A DNA stretch of 64,000 bases, from NCBI RefSeq assembly GCF_002813445.1, contig NZ_PHHD01000001.1, positions 2,108,001 through 2,172,000 on the forward strand, in the 5' to 3' direction. The notes below the pieces were generated by a model. It was not told the DNA's origin. It ran no database searches and saw only the letters and a list, made by a program, of their open reading frames with translations. The first letter of the stretch is position 1. Every line of letters begins with the position of its first letter. A program made the position numbers and the translations under genes. This stretch comes from Pseudomonas tolaasii NCPPB 2192. Lineage in GTDB: Bacteria > Pseudomonadota > Gammaproteobacteria > Pseudomonadales > Pseudomonadaceae. This document shows positions 63,479 to 64,000 of this stretch, one piece after another.

Positions 63479-64000
63479 TCAGTAGCCGTACCGCTTGCTG
63501 GCCTCAATCGCCAGACCACTGCCGATACTGCCAAAGATATTGCCTTCCACATGCCGCGCATTCGGCAACATCGCCGAGATGCTGTGGCGCAGCGCCGGGA
63601 TTCCGCTGGAGCCGCCGGTAAAGAACACCGTGTCCACCTGCGCCACGCTCACCGAAGCGTCATTGAGCAATTGCGTCACGCTGCCGCGCACGCGCTCCAG
63701 CAGGCCGTCGATGGACGATTCGAACAGCGCCCGGCTCAAGTCCACGCTCAAGCCCGCTTCGATACGGTCGAGCGGCACATGGCGACTGTCTTCATGGGTC
63801 AGCTGGATCTTGGTCTCTTCCACTTCCATCGCCAGCCAGTGCCCGGCACGCTGTTCAATCAGCTTGAACAGGCGGTCGATGCCGCCGGTGTCTTCGATGT
63901 CGTAGCGCATGCTGCCCAGGGCCAGCTGGGATTTCTGCGAGTACACCGAGTTGATGGTGTGCCAGGTGGCCAGGTTCATGTGGTGGCTGGTGGGCATGTA
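63479..64000 (-). CDS. Hsp70 family protein, YegD-like (C-terminal part)
   Basis: The gene runs off the right end of the window; 173 C-terminal residues are visible. The segment FFTGGSSGIPALRHSI is the phosphate-2/adenosine motif of the actin-like ATPase fold. The sequence ends 25-30 residues later, so there is no DnaK-type substrate-binding domain. That matches YegD-type Hsp70 relatives. Their role is poorly known. Confidence 0.85.
   Translation of the reverse strand, partial: YMPTSHHMNLATWHTINSVYSQKSQLALGSMRYDIEDTGGIDRLFKLIEQRAGHWLAMEVEETKIQLTHEDSRHVPLDRIEAGLSVDLSRALFESSIDGLLERVRGSVTQLLNDASVSVAQVDTVFFTGGSSGIPALRHSISAMLPNARHVEGNIFGSIGSGLAIEASKRYGY

Overview
The window reads as chromosomal DNA of a Pseudomonas, most likely of the P. 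fluorescens subgroup. The grounds are high-GC coding sequence on both strands, the gene order mutL-miaA-hfq-hflX-hflK-hflC-hisZ-purA and rnr-rlmB-rpsF-rpsR-(DUF2232)-rplI-dnaB, the azurin-nadE-pncB block, the split urease accessory cluster ureEFG, and many copies of the Pseudomonas REP palindrome. I found no insertion sequence, integrase, prophage, CRISPR array or rRNA gene. The window opens inside mutL and closes inside an Hsp70-family gene.

Layout: 1-8961 is a co-directional housekeeping block for mismatch repair, tRNA modification, RNA chaperone, ribosome-splitting GTPase, FtsH modulators, histidine and purine synthesis. 9101-13724 is an accessory block: a chemoreceptor and a convergent ferric-iron ABC permease and binding protein with no ATPase gene. 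13835-14259 holds two tandem tRNA-Leu(CAG) units, each with its own promoter and terminator. 14421-21696 is the RNase R / RlmB / S6-S18-L9 / DnaB block. 21887-32763 holds a YgiQ-type radical SAM gene, an unrecognised overlapping gene pair (hydrophobic protein plus four-helix membrane protein), and an operon of two transglutaminase-like proteins around an ATP-grasp/alpha-E protein.

32883-40171 holds a small conserved gene, azurin with an Anr-type box, the NAD salvage pair nadE-pncB, and a LysR gene divergent from a likely lysine (pipecolate/aminoadipate) catabolic pair amaB and amaA. 40249-45687 is a branched-chain amino acid ABC operon with a near-consensus sigma-54 promoter and an upstream NtrC-like site. 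45688-46487 is an unusual 800-bp non-coding stretch with several DnaA-box-like sequences. 46488-54013 holds an SDR, a CDF-like transporter, an AGE-family sugar epimerase, hupE-ureG-ureF-ureE, an NlpC/P60 peptidase, a DesT-like TetR regulator and a small exported repeat protein. 54359-64000 holds an AsmA-family protein, a ferritin-like protein, LysR/azoreductase, a lipase, an EamA exporter divergent from an AraC regulator, PsiF, an AI-2E-family permease and the Hsp70 fragment.

Sixteen inverted REP pairs (REPINs) and two other palindromic families sit strictly between genes. The strongest regulatory calls are the sigma-54 promoter with NtrC site before the amino acid ABC operon, the sigma-70 promoters of the tRNA-Leu units and of rpsF, the Anr box before azurin, and a perfect 10-bp inverted repeat between the EamA and AraC genes. 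Comparisons with P. aeruginosa and P. putida gene order are from memory, not from a search.
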